NCBI GenBank assembly: GCA_003427395.1
Contig: BFEA01000260.1
Span: 589,458-614,887, forward strand
Source of the DNA: Chara braunii
Taxonomy: Eukaryota > Streptophyta > Charophyceae > Charales > Characeae
Direction: 5' to 3'
Length of the DNA: 25,430 nt
The notes under the pieces are model-generated. The model made no database searches. It was not told the origin of the DNA and was given only the letters and a program-made list of their open reading frames with translations. Positions 1 to 10,190 of the stretch are shown here, piece by piece. Numbering within the stretch: the stretch's first letter is position 1; each line of letters starts with the position of its first letter. Both the position numbers and the translations under genes were made by a program.

Positions 1-1250
1 AGAAGAGTTCATTAAAGTGAAGAACCAGAACATGAACTTGACAATGTAGACTAGACTAGTGGAAGCACATGCACAAAGGAGAAGATTTCAACAAAGTGAA
101 AAACCGGAACATGAACTTGTCAATGTAGACTAGACTAGTGGAAGACACATGCACAAAGGAGAAGAGTTCATCAAAGTGAAGAACCGGAACATGAACTTGA
201 CAATGTAGACTATACTAGTGGAAGCACATGCACAAAGGAGAAGAGTTCATCAAAGTGAAGAACCGAAACATGAACTTGACAATGTAGACTAGACTAGTGG
301 AAGCACATGCACAAAGGAGAAGATTTCAACAAAGAGAAGAACCGGAACATGAACTTGTCAATGTAGACTAGACTAGTGGAAGGCACATGCACAAAGGACA
401 AGAGATCAACAGGGTAAAGATCCGGAATATGAACTTGACAATGTGAGACTAGACTAGTGCAAGCACATGCACAAAGGACAAGAGATCAACAAGGTGAAGA
501 ACCGGAATATGAACTTGACAATGGGAGACTAGCCTAGTGGAAGGCACATGCACAAAGGAGAGGAGTTCAACAAAGTGAAGAACCGGAACATGAACTTGAC
601 AATGTAGACTAGACTAGTGGAAGCACATGCACAAAGGAGAAGATTTCAACAAAGTTTAGAACCGGAACATGAACTTGTCAATGTAGACTATAGTGGAAGG
701 CACATGCACAAAGGACGAAAGGTCAACAGGGTAAAGATCCGGAATATGAACTTGACAATGTGAGACTAGACTAGTAGAAGCACATGCACAAAGAGAAGAG
801 ATCAACTTAAGCAAAGATCCGAAACATGAACTTGACAAAGGAGAGGCTAGCCTAGTGGAAGCACATGCACAAAGGGAAGAGATCAACAAAGTGAAGAACC
901 GGAACAGAAACTTGACCATTAGAGACTAGATTAGTGGAAGCGCATGCACAAAAGAAAAGAGTTCAACAAAGTAAAGATCCGGAACATGAACTTGACAATG
1001 AGAGACTAGACTAGTGGAGACACATGCACAATGGAGAAAAGTTCAACAAGTAAGGATCCGGAACATGAACTTGATAATGTGAGACTAGACTAGAGGAAAC
1101 CACATGCACAAATGAGTAGAGACCAACTGAACAAAGATACAGCACACGAACTTAACAAGGGAAGAGGTTAGCCCAGTGAAAAGCACATGCACAAAGAGTA
1201 TGGATCAACGAAGTGAAGATCCGGAATATGAATTTGACAAAAGAGAGACT
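1..1250. repeat. 80-bp satellite array, subfamily 1
   Basis: Head-to-tail monomers of about 79-80 bp recur without interruption. Each carries a well-kept core reading roughly GACTAGACTAGTGGAAGCAC followed by ATGCACAAAGG, plus a segment close to AACCGGAACATGAACTTGAC. Monomers differ by small substitutions and 1-2 base indels and become more diverged towards the right end. A marker variant (AGATTTCAAC with GTCAATGTAG) recurs at 83, 321 and 641. The last two occurrences are exactly 320 bp apart and the following monomers also match in order, which suggests a four-monomer higher-order unit. There is no gene here; short open frames on either strand are by-products of the repeat. Confidence 0.95.
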
Positions 1251-2450
1251 AAACTAGATGGAAAGCACATGCACATAGGGGGAAGATCATCCGGAACATC
1301 ATACCAAGTATGAACAAGCTAATGAGTAGCTAGACTAATGAAAAAACACATGCATGTGAAGTGAAGATCACCCGGAACATCACACTAAGTATATACAAGA
1401 CAAAGAGATGCTAAACCAGATGGAAAACACTTGCATATGAAGGGAAGATCAACCGGAACATCACACTGAGTATGGACAAAACAAAGGGTGATTAGACTAA
1501 TGAAAAACACATGTATGTGAAGGGAAGATCAACCAGAATATCACACTAAGAATGAACAAGACAAGGAGATGCTAGACTAGATGGAAAACACATGCACATA
1601 GGGGAAGATCATCCGAAACATCACACTAAGTATAAACAAGACAAGGAGATGCTACACTAGATGGAAAGCACATGCACATAGGGGAAGATCAACCGGAACA
1701 TTACACTAAGTATGAACAAGACAATGAGTGATTAGACTAGTGACAAGCACATGCATGTGAAGGGAAGATCAACCGGAACATCACCCTAAGTATGAACAAG
1801 ACAAAGAGATGCTACACTAGATGAAAAACACTTAAATATGGAGGGAAGATCAACCGGAACATCACACTAAGTGTAAACAAGACAAAGAGTGATTAGACTA
1901 ATGTGAAGTGAAGATCAACCGGAACATCACACTAAGTATGAGCAAGACAAAGAGATGCTAGACTAGATGGAAAACATTTACATATGAAGGGAACATCAAC
2001 CGGAACATCACACTAAGTGTGAACAAGACAAAGAGTGATTAGACTAATGAAAAACACATGTATGTGAAGGGAAGATCAACCGGAACATCACACTAAGAAT
2101 GAACAAGACAAGCAGATGCTAGACTAGATGGAAAGCACATGCACATAGGGGAAGATCATCCGGAACATCACACTAAGTATGAACAAGACAAGGAGATGCT
2201 AGACTAGATGGAAAACACATGCACGTAGGGGAAGATCAACCGGAACATTACACCAAGTATGAACAAGACAATGAGTGATTAGACTAGCAACAAGCACATG
2301 CATGTGAAGGGAAGATCAACCGGATCATCACACTAAGTATGAGCAAGACAAAGAGATGCTAGACTAGATGGAAAACACTTACATATGAAGGGAAGATCAT
2401 CCGGAACATCACATGCTATTACATAAGTGAAAACAAGAGTATAAGTAGGC
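1251..2450. repeat. 80-bp satellite array, subfamily 2 with higher-order structure
   Basis: The array continues with a second monomer type built around GAAGATCAACCGGAACATCA followed by CACTAAGTATGAACAAGACA. Monomers alternate between a GATGCTAGACTAGATGG ending and a GTGATTAGACTAATG ending. A block starting at 1501 recurs at 2048, with the same order of marker variants (ACTAAGAATGAAC, then ACATTACAC, then GACTAG followed by CAAGCACATGCATG). The repeat distance is about 547 bp, or about seven monomers. The second copy is cut short near 2410, where the sequence passes into a different repeat. Confidence 0.92.
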
Positions 2451-3175
2451 AAGATCACCAAAGTTGAATCAAAGGTCATCTATGAAAGAAGCGTTATACT
2501 ACCTACTTGTGTGTGAGTGTGAAAAACACAAGTTTGAAGCTCCCAAATCCCCAAGATTGCATCATGGATCACTCATGGGTGAAACGCTACACTACCTACT
2601 AGTGTGACTGTGAAAATCACAAGTTTGGAAAGCCCGAATTACCAAGATTGCATCAAAGAGCATTCGTGTGTGAAGCGCTACACTACCTACTAGTGTAAGT
2701 ATGAAAATCACAAGTTTTGGAGAGCCCAAATCATCAAGATTGCATCAAGAAGCATCTATGTGTAAAGCGCTACACTACATACTAGTGTGGGTGTGAAAAT
2801 CACTAGTTTTGAGAGTCCAAATCATCAAGATTGCATCAAGAAGCATCTATGTGTGAAGCGCTACACTACCTACTAGTGTGAGTGTGAAAATCACAAGTTT
2901 GGAGAGCCCAANCACAAGTTTGGAGAGCCCAAATCATCAAGATTGCAACAAGACGCATCTATGTGTGAAACGCTACTCTTCCTACTAGTGTGAGTGTGAA
3001 AATCACAAGTTTGGAGAGCCCAAATCATCAAGATTGCATCAAGAAGCATCTATGTGTGAAGCGCTACTCTTCCTACTAGTGTGAGTGTGAAAATAACAAG
3101 TTTGGAGAGCCCAAATCATGAAGATTGCATCAAGAAGCATCTAGGAAAAAGTCGGAGTACTACCTCCTAGTGCAT
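2451..3175. repeat. 91-bp tandem repeat array
   Basis: About seven to eight copies of a 91-bp unit. The unit contains GCGCTACACTACCTACTAGT, then a GTGTGAAAATCACAAGTTTG segment, then CCAAATCATCAAGATTGCAT. The first copies are more diverged than those from 2640 onward. It shares only short words (for example CTAGTG) with the 80-bp satellite, so it is treated as a separate family. A single undetermined base at 2912 is flanked by two copies of CACAAGTTTGGAGAGCCCA, which looks like an assembly join inside the array rather than biology. Confidence 0.9.
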
Positions 3176-3177
3176 AA

Positions 3178-3440
3178 GTGAAAGAGAAGAGTTTGAGTAG
3201 CCTATGGAAGAGAGAAGGTGAAGTAAGAGAAGATGGAGGAGAAGGGAAGAGAGATGAGGAAGATGGAGATGGAGAAGAAGGGGAGGAAGGGAAAGAGAAT
3301 GAAAGTAAGGAGGAGGAAGGAGGAGATGAAGAGAGGAGAGAAGAGAAGGAAGAAGGAGGGGGTGAGGGGGAAGAAGAGGAAGAAGAAGAGGAGAGGAAGA
3401 AGAAGAAGAAGAAGAAGAAGAAGAAGAAGAAGAGGGTGAA
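3178..3440 (+). repeat. Purine-only (GAA/GGA) low-complexity tract
   Basis: The plus strand is almost purely A and G for about 240 bases from 3200. It ends in a GAA microsatellite of about a dozen units (about 3397-3434) and then switches abruptly to C/T-rich sequence. Open frames of 60-105 codons on both strands (Lys/Glu-rich or Leu/Phe-rich) are composition artefacts. Such mirror-symmetric homopurine DNA can form triplex (H-DNA) structures; that is general knowledge, not shown here. Confidence 0.9.
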
Positions 3441-4000
3441 AAAGCCTCTTCCTTCCTCTCACCTTGTTCATTCCTTGGTGTTGGTGTCCTCTTGATGAAG
3501 CTTCCTCTCCTTGCACAATCCTCTCTTGGCTAAGGCTTCCTTCTTCTCCAAGCCCTTCTCTCTTTCTCCCTTGCTTTCTCTCAGGCTATGGCAAGCTCCC
3601 CCAGCTATAGCTATGGACTCCTTCCCTCTAGGAGGGCTAATGGGGCTCCTCTAGCCTCTTTTCCTCTCGTACACCCAGAAGGGATATGGCGGATCACCTT
3701 CCGAGTGTCTCTCCTACCATCACTATCCTCTAGAGTCCTTTCCACTACCTCCTAGTCTCCTCTAAGCTCTCCCACTAGCATGGGCTCCTCCCCTCTCATT
3801 CCAAGTGCAAAGGTGCTCTTGTGAGCTCACTTGGGCAGCATGGGCACTCCTCATGCAAATGTGAGAGTGGCGGACTGCATCCTCGGCTTATGTAGGCTGA
3901 AACCAGCAGTCCGGCCAGCCCATGAGCCTCCCTATGAGCCTTGAGGTGAACCGAGGTACCCCCAAGGCAAAATTCCCTCACTAGGCCCTCCTGGAGGTAC
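3441..4000. other. Pyrimidine-rich stretch without recognised gene
   Basis: C/T-rich on the plus strand with many CTTCC, CCTCT and CTCTC words. No open frame of convincing length or composition and no RNA gene is seen. It is the left edge of a long region whose plus strand is pyrimidine-biased, the same bias as the non-coding strand of the retroelement further right. Confidence 0.5.
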
Positions 4001-4599
4001 CTTGGCCTCTTTTTGGCCAAGTACATGCAGTCCAAGTGATTGGAACCAACTCGGACTGTCTCTAAGCCTACCCAATCTCTTTTTCATTGCTCAAATGCTA
4101 CCCCCTAGGGTCCTAATACCCAAGGGGCAGCAATACAAGGCCTTTTTCTCGATTTTTTCTAGTTTCGGCCTCTTTTGAGTAGGCCGGGGCATTTTTCCAT
4201 ATGGCGGCACATTTTCAGCCTTAGATCTGGCTGAGATCCAAGGCCAGCAATAATCCGAGCTAGCCCCTAGTATCCCTTGCTTCAATTTTGAGCCCCTAAG
4301 TCCAGTTTTTCATTTTTTGGTGCATCTGGCTCTCTTTTGGGGCCATATGCACTGTTTTGTCATTTTCCCTCTTTTGTTTCTTTCCATTTTGAGTTGCCAC
4401 CTCATTCCGGAGCCAGCTGTTTTGAGCTCACCCACAAAAAATGGCTCGTTTCTCTCCACCATGAGATCTGATTTCAGATCCATGGTAAAAAAGAAACCGG
4501 TCGCTTCCTTTTTGCATTTTCTCTTATTTTTAGCTTTTTAATTAAGATTTTATAGAGATATGGCCCTAAGGGCCATATTACTGCTATCCGGATTGCCCT

Positions 4600-5220
4600 C
4601 CCTTATTCTAGGAGGGATGAGGTCACTGTTGGCACCTGCCAGTCTCTACTGTGCCGGTCCCAATAGGCCGGCACACTCTCCTCCACTCCTTTCTCCCCTT
4701 TTGTCTCATTCTCCCTCCTTTTCTCTCTCATTTTTCTTTCCTTTTCTTTTGTTTCTGTTGTGACAAGTGTCAAACTGCTGTGCACCCTCTTTCTAGGTCC
4801 TAGGGCCTCATTCAAGGCCAGTTTCATAGCGGTTACATGACCGTTACATCTCGGATTCCGATAATGGCACCCCCATGCTCATAGGGGGCTCCATTTTGCT
4901 CCCGTTTGCCCAATTTTGAGCCCCTTCTGCTTCTATTTTCTAAGGGCAACCTTTTTCTCATGTTGAGCCTCTCAAGGCTCTATTTTCTTATGCCTTGCTA
5001 GTCCGAGATATCCCGGACTGCTGGGCAACCTTCCCAACACCCTTATTTCATTTTTCTTTCTCTCATGACTCTCCCACTTGCTCCCGCTAGTGTTTGCACT
5101 TGCACTAGTGGTGCTAATATTTTCCACCGTCTAGATCCTCGATCTTGAGGGTGCCGTTTGCTTGCACAAATATTCCTTGTGTTTGCTCATTGTTCCCTTG
5201 GGACATCCCAAGTCCCCGCC
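4600..5220. repeat. Diverged direct repeat, copy A
   Basis: Aligns in order with 6060-6612 at an offset near 1393 bases. Shared anchors are CTCTATTTTCTT (4978 and 6372), a GTCCGA / TCGGAC-type hairpin (5001 and 6394), CACTTGCACTAGTGGTGCT-like words (about 5098 and 6487) and GGGACAT.. GTCCCCGCC (5200 and 6591). Substantial divergence and small indels indicate an old duplication. It could be a pair of terminal repeats of a small non-autonomous element, but no boundaries are clear. Confidence 0.55.
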
Positions 5221-5532
5221 ATTTTCCTACACGCTAGCTCCATTTCTTTGTCCCGCCGGCGGTTCCTCCAACGCATGTCCCAGTTTCCGATTTTTATTAC
5301 TTGGACCCATTTGGTCCCCGACAACATCCCGGACGGCGTCCCGTTTTTATTTCTTTGGGGCCCATTGCCCTTGGTGGTCCCATCATTTCTATATGTGTGC
5401 CAATTTTTCTAGACCGCGAGATCTCATCTCACGGTTGCCGTTTACCGTCTTTACTTGCCCCTTGCCGAAATTGCTCCTTTCTAGCCTTTTCGGGCTTGCC
5501 GTAGCCTATTTCCCCTTGGCCTTGGCATCCTC

Positions 5533-5852
5533 ATGCAGTCCGTAATTCTTCGAACTGCAGTCATGGCTGTTTTCCATACCCACAGCCCCACAACTTGCCT
5601 TATGTTAAAAGAAAAATGAAGCGTTAAATTTCCTAGTGCATCCGGGCTCAATATTGGCTCCGGATGCACCTAGAACATGTGTTTTCTCTCCCCTATGCAG
5701 TCCGTTGCAACTCGGACTGCAATGGGGGTTAATTCCTTAGCCCCAATGCCCCACAACTAGCCCCTACTCAAAAGAAAAAGAAACGTTCAATTCCCAAGTG
5801 CATCCGGCCTTGATTTTGGCTCCGGATGCACCTAAAACATGTGTTTCTCCTC
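5533..5852. repeat. Tandem duplication of a 162-bp unit
   Basis: The unit at 5533-5690 recurs at 5695-5852. It starts ATGCAGTCCG, passes through CCCCACAACT and an A-rich AAAAGAAAAA segment, and ends at CTCCGGATGCACCTA followed by ACATGTGTTT. Both copies keep two hairpins. The GTGCATCCGG stem is identical in the two copies while its loop differs. Confidence 0.8.
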
Positions 5853-5877
5853 ATACATATATTCCGTTTTATTCCGA

Positions 5878-5944
5878 TTGCAAAAGGCCTTGATTTTCTT
5901 TGATTTTCTCTGCAAAAATCAAAGAAAATCCAAGTCCTTTGTAA
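5878..5944. other. Long imperfect hairpin
   Basis: Left arm CTTGATTTTCTTTGATTTT (5889-5907) pairs with AAAATCAAAGAAAATCCAAG (5915-5934) with one bulged base. Weaker pairing extends outward (GCAAAAGG against CCTTTGT). The loop is only a few bases. It is the strongest stem in the region. Confidence 0.75.
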
Positions 5945-6059
5945 CCGCCATATTCCAGAATGAATCTGGTCATGGATGAATCTCCCTAAGTGACCGTTTT
6001 TTACCGTTAAGGACTTTTTCTCTTTTCTTTTCTTTTCTTTTCTTTTTCTCCTCCTTTCT

Positions 6060-6612
6060 TGGACAGTAGGGACCTGTCAGTCCCTACCTATGGCAGTCCC
6101 TACTTACGGCGAACTCACTCACTCCCTCTCACTCTTTTTGACTTATTCTCCCACATTTTCTTTTCTTTTCTCTTTTTTTTCTAGCGTGTCAAGTCTCAAG
6201 TGGCCGTTAAGGTCCCCTATGCCCAACGTGTTGTCTGTTATTTCTTGGACTGCAATAATGGTCTTCCCATGCCCATAAGAGCCTCCTTTTACTCCTACAT
6301 TTCTCCCACAATGGTCCCTCCTACTCCGATTTTCTCCCGGAGGGCTATTTTTCACATGGGGTCTCATTTGACTCTATTTTCTTGAGGGAGGCTGATCCGA
6401 AATTTTTCGGATTCCTCCCATGCCTCCCGCTTCAATTTTCTTTACTTTTCCTTTTCCTTTTCGCCTCCCCGTTTGTCACCACTAGTACTTGCACTAGTGG
6501 TGCTTATATTCTTGGTCGTCAAGATGTCGATCTTGACGATGTACCTTGCATTTACTATTTTTTCCTCATGAGGTGCCGTCGTTTCCTCTTGGGACTTTCA
6601 CATGTCCCCGCC
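6060..6612. repeat. Diverged direct repeat, copy B
   Basis: Partner of the repeat at 4600-5220 (same anchors, offset near 1393). It contains the hairpins at 6386-6419 and 6517-6538. It runs directly into the 26-bp minisatellite. Confidence 0.5.
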
Positions 6613-6718
6613 ACTTATCCCGTCGGTGGTCCCCGACATTTAGTCCCGTCGGTGGTCCCCGACACTTAGTCCCGCCGGTGGTCCCCGACACTTAATCCTT
6701 TTGTCGGTGGTCCCCGGC
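6613..6718. repeat. 26-bp minisatellite, four copies
   Basis: Four tandem copies of ACTTAGTCCCGTCGGTGGTC plus CCCGAC. The first and last are diverged, and the last carries an extra TTTT. Confidence 0.85.
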
Positions 6719-8039
6719 ACATTTCGCCCCGTACGCCATTATTTTTACTTAGTCCCACGTGGCCCCGGGTGCCTTTCCCCGAGGTGTCTCATGCCCCTCG
6801 GGCGTCTTGTCGCCCCATAGCAACCCCTCTCCTTAGTCTTTTCTCGCGCCTTGTGCGTGCCGATCTCTTTGGTCGTGGGCCTCCGCTCCGAGGCTCCCAT
6901 AGGTGGCCCCCACGTTGACCTCTCATTTCCTGGCTTTCCGCGGCTTCTGGTCGCCCATCCCTCGACTTCCTCATTCCCTTTGTTAGTTCAAAGGGCCCTT
7001 TGGCCTTAGTCTTATTGCATTCCGATGGTCCTCCCGGCCTCCTGCTATGTTCTATATGCCCCTGTTTTTGCGCTCGCTTGCTTGCCGCCGCTAGTTCTTT
7101 CCTCCTGTGGTTCTCTCCTCAGGGCATCACTCCCTTCTGCGGCCTAATCCTTTGTCTTTTCTCTCTCCTGCTTCCTCACTCCAAATTTCTCTGTTGTGCA
7201 CAAATTGTCCGTATTCAATCTCTCGAGTGATGGGAAGTTATTCGGGACCCACCAGTCCCGACACATTCCCCCCACTCCTTCGCGATGTCCTCATCACGCA
7301 CCAATCTCTTGTTAGTGGATTTTGGAGGGGTAGACGAGAGAGGAGGGTGAGGTGTTATGGGTGGTTAGTTTACCAGGGTCCGTTTTGTTCTTTTCCTATT
7401 CCTTTCTCAATGTCTTCCTTAGCTTCCTCCCCTTGGGGTGGAGGAGGGTATGGAGGACTCGAAGGTTCTACAGCTTGGACCAGGTCGTTAATTTCCATCA
7501 TAGCTCTGCCTCTTTATCTTTCCCTCAATCGAGACGCAAACTACTTCTTCTTCAGTCAACTCTGTATACTAAGCAGGGGCAGCCCATAATTCTTTCGCCT
7601 TCAGTAACATGAAGCAGATGAGGCTCTCCTCGCTTCATGCACTTAACTACTGATATGCTTGCTTTATTCCCAGGGTGACAATTTGTTGTCATAACACGAT
7701 TGGTTTTCTCATTTTATGCCTTGGCTTTGTTGATAACAATTTGTAGGCAAGTTTTTGGATGCGACTCAATGTCAGGCATTTGCTCCGGAAGGGAGATGTT
7801 TGTCTAGTACAACCGTTGCCTTTGTTGTGGTGATACCCACTTCGAACCGGTGAGTCCAGGCACAACTCCCCTTAAGTGCTTCGTAATCTCAAATCTGCCT
7901 TCCCATTTTATCGAGGAAACATTCTTGAGCAGAAACCATTTTGGTCTCACCTCATTCATTACTCTTATAAAAAAATAATCTACTTTTCGGCCTGTGCAAT
8001 CCATGTTTTCCCTTTACCGTTCCCCGACGCTCAGGCCTT
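6719..8039. other. No recognised gene
   Basis: Open frames of up to 160 codons on the plus strand (for example 7107-7589) show no family motif and overlap other equally open frames. A perfect 8-bp inverted repeat (CATGAAGC / GCTTCATG) lies at 7608-7639. A TTCCCCCCACTCC run at 7266-7278 is followed by a GCGATGTCC word and resembles the motif at 8648-8683. Confidence 0.5.
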
Positions 8040-8630
8040 GCCAAATCCACATGCATCTCCCCAGGGTCCTTTCGCCCGACTTTCCTCAGGTCCTACCAAT
8101 TTTGCATTCATATCACGTTCATCCCTTGTGCATCTCTCTTTCAGACACCTTGTCAGACCTTTTTCTCAGACTCATGCAACCCAAATGCTCATCTGTTTCC
8201 CAGCCTACCAATTTTTATCTCAGATCCATATATAGTCCATCATACGAGTCTTTTTCTTTTCCAGAAGTCTTGCTCGGCCCATTTTCAAGCTTATGCCAAA
8301 TCAATCACACAAGTCGCTTGCCAGACCTTTTCTCAAGCTCATGCAACGTCAATTTCTCACCCGTTTCTCTTCTGGACATCTTGTCAGGCATTTTCTCAAG
8401 CCTGCGCAAAATCAATTACTCATTCATTCTTCTCTTCTGGACATCTTGCCAGGTCTTTTTTCAAACTCATGCAACGTTAATTATTCATTCGTTTCTCTTC
8501 TGGACGTCTTGCCAGATCTCTTCTCAAGCCTGCGCAAAGTCAACCATTCATCCATTCTTCTCTTCTGGACATCTTGCCAGACCTTTTCTCAAGCCTGCGC
8601 AAAGTCAATTATTCATACATTTTCCTTTTT
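8040..8630. repeat. 63-65-bp minisatellite with alternating A/B units
   Basis: Tandem copies share TCTTCTGGACATCTTGCCAG followed by ACCTTTTCTCAAGC. One unit type continues CTCATGCAACGTCAA (A) and the other CCTGCGCAAAGTCAA (B). From about 8333 the order reads A-B-A-B-B with unit starts at about 8333, 8396, 8460, 8523 and 8588. Copies before 8330 are strongly degraded. The long plus-strand frames through here (8293-8733, 7994-8737) are repeat artefacts. Confidence 0.85.
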
Positions 8631-8647
8631 CGTTGGCAGATGGCATA

Positions 8648-8683
8648 CCTTCCCCCCACTCAAAATGCGATGTCCCCATCGCA
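8648..8683 (-). promoter_or_regulatory. Possible polypurine-tract-like motif with hairpin
   Basis: On the minus strand, the retroelement's coding sense, this reads as a perfect stem (TGCGATG / CATCGCA, 8666-8683) followed by GAGTGGGGGGAAGG (8648-8661). A G-rich purine run downstream of pol is what a polypurine tract for plus-strand priming looks like. A related run at 7266-7278 weakens the uniqueness of this one. No long terminal repeat could be recognised next to either. Confidence 0.25.
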
Positions 8684-9924
8684 CGACTAGTTCTCACTCG
8701 GAGGTATGCAACCTTTGGCTCACCAACGAGTAGGTAGATGCCGGCCCATTAGGCCCCAAAAGGAAGGGTGATCAGTCCTTCCCCGGCTGACAACTCACCT
8801 CATCCCCTTACTCCGTCCGACCTTTTGCCGCTTACGAGACGGGCGTCATTACTGAGGTACCTCCTCACATGTGCAAGGCAGGTCCAGTCCAAGCCTTCCA
8901 GGACCCCGTCTTGTCGTAAGGGCTTCCTCGCGAACCGTTCCTCCCAAGTGGTAATTGTCTAGATCCGACCTCTTCCTTTCAAGAGAGTTGGGGCTCTCAA
9001 TTAGTCCATGAGTGCAGTTACGAAGACCTCGCAATTAGTCCCGAAGCGGTTGTAATGCTCCGGCGAGGCGGTGTCAATGTTCCGTGGTGGTTGTGGCTTC
9101 CACCCGGTACCACACTTAACTCCTCCCTCTGGACAGTGCTGCTCAACTTAACGCGAGCCGCCGTGGTCCATTCCAAGCGGTCATGCCGCCCCTCAACGAC
9201 ATGGCGTGTGCTTGGGGAGAACAAAAAAGACTAGAAAAAAAGAATGGTTCTCTCGCCCATTTGGTTCCCTCACCCTTTGACGTTTAGGCGTTCAACACGA
9301 GGCGCAATTTGAACTTCCCGACTAGAGCTCGTTGTCGGGGTCAGTTCCGGACGTCCCGCACCGATCCAAGTGGTAGGTGCCTTGGTCCTTTAACCCTCAT
9401 CCCCTTACAAGACGAACATGTCGCGCTGAGACTTTTTCCCTTACAGGGATAGAGGTCTTGGGGTCGCGGTGCGAGCACCGGTATCCCCCTCCTGCTGAGG
9501 CCAAAGACTAGAAAAAGAGAAATTCATTTCAATGCTATTTCCAAGTCCATTTCAAGTTGCCTAGGGTCCCCTGCCTATGCAGTGCAATATTCAATCCTCA
9601 ATCATTCAATCCAATGCTATTTCCAAAGCTGATCTCATGGATGGTCTGACAGTCTCTTATCAACAAGGCCACCCTCACGGCCGGTCTGACAGTCATTCTC
9701 TCAATTGCCATTTCTCAAGACTGACCCTTCCGTCCACTCCATCCTCAATTTTCTCATTCCTCAACACCCAATTTCTGTGACCGTCCCAACGGTCCCAGCC
9801 CTTCTCGGCTTTAACGCTCCGCCTTCTTTATCTTATCCTTCTTCTTCGCATTTTTCTTCCGCCCCCTTGGCAATTTTCAGTGGCCGACCCACCGACCTTT
9901 TCCATTTCCTTCATTCAACTCATT
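8684..9924. other. No recognised gene
   Basis: Mixed sequence with only short open frames (60-70 codons, no motifs). No tRNA, and no tandem array beyond the first weak copies of the 54-bp repeat near 9860. Confidence 0.5.
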
Positions 9925-10190
9925 GGCTATTTCAACGACCGACCCACCGGCCTTTTCCACCTCTCTCATCCATCCTTTGCCTATTTCAATGACCGACCCA
10001 CCGGCCTTTTCTATTTCTCTCATCCCATTGGCTATTTCAATGACCGACCCACCGGCCTTTTTCATCTCCCTCATCCATCCTTTGGCTATTTCAACGACCG
10101 ACCCACCGGCCTTTTCCATCTCTCTCATTCATCCCATTGGCTATTTCAATGACCGACCCACCGGCCTTTTCCATCTCTCTCATTCATCCC
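9925..10190. repeat. 54-bp minisatellite running into an assembly gap
   Basis: Five copies begin GGCTATTTCAA followed by GACCGACCCACCGGCCTTTT and a CTCTCTCATCCATCC tail, with starts at 9925, 9979, 10030, 10084 and 10139. Spacing is 51-55 bp. Because most units are a multiple of three, frames stay open on both strands and yield repeated FNDRPTGLF-type peptides; I do not consider these genes. The array is cut by the run of N, so its true length is unknown. Confidence 0.88.

Larger units (their letters stand above)
4002..6538. other. Hairpin-rich non-coding region
   Basis: No gene is recognised. The region has an unusual density of short inverted repeats. Examples are 4002-4020 (TTGGCC arms), 4459-4484 (CCATG and GATCTG arms), 4558-4578 (ATATGGCCCT arms, perfect), 5000-5019 (AGTCCG), 5636-5669 and 5798-5831 (GTGCATCCGG arms, perfect 10 bp), 5697-5720 (GCAGTCCG), 5878-5944 (long), 6386-6419 (ATCCGAAA plus GGGAG) and 6517-6538 (CGTCAAGAT, perfect 9 bp). 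Several sit at matching places in diverged direct repeats. Possible readings are structured RNA in the long untranslated part of the retroelement, or debris of a palindrome-prone transposon. Confidence 0.6.

Noticed and set aside
1-2450. CRISPR-like regular repeats
   Set aside because: The monomers are contiguous 80-bp satellite units with no unique spacers, and the setting is eukaryotic.
3178-3516. Lys/Glu-rich or Leu/Phe-rich ORFs of 68-105 codons
   Set aside because: They arise from the homopurine tract and exist in several frames on both strands.
7801-7860. tRNA or primer-binding-site-like GGTTCGAA and GGTATCACCA words on the minus strand
   Set aside because: No cloverleaf can be built, and the position is not next to the presumed 5' end of the element.
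7994-8737. Plus-strand ORFs of 247 and 146 codons
   Set aside because: They run through the 63-65-bp minisatellite in two overlapping frames, with no family motif.
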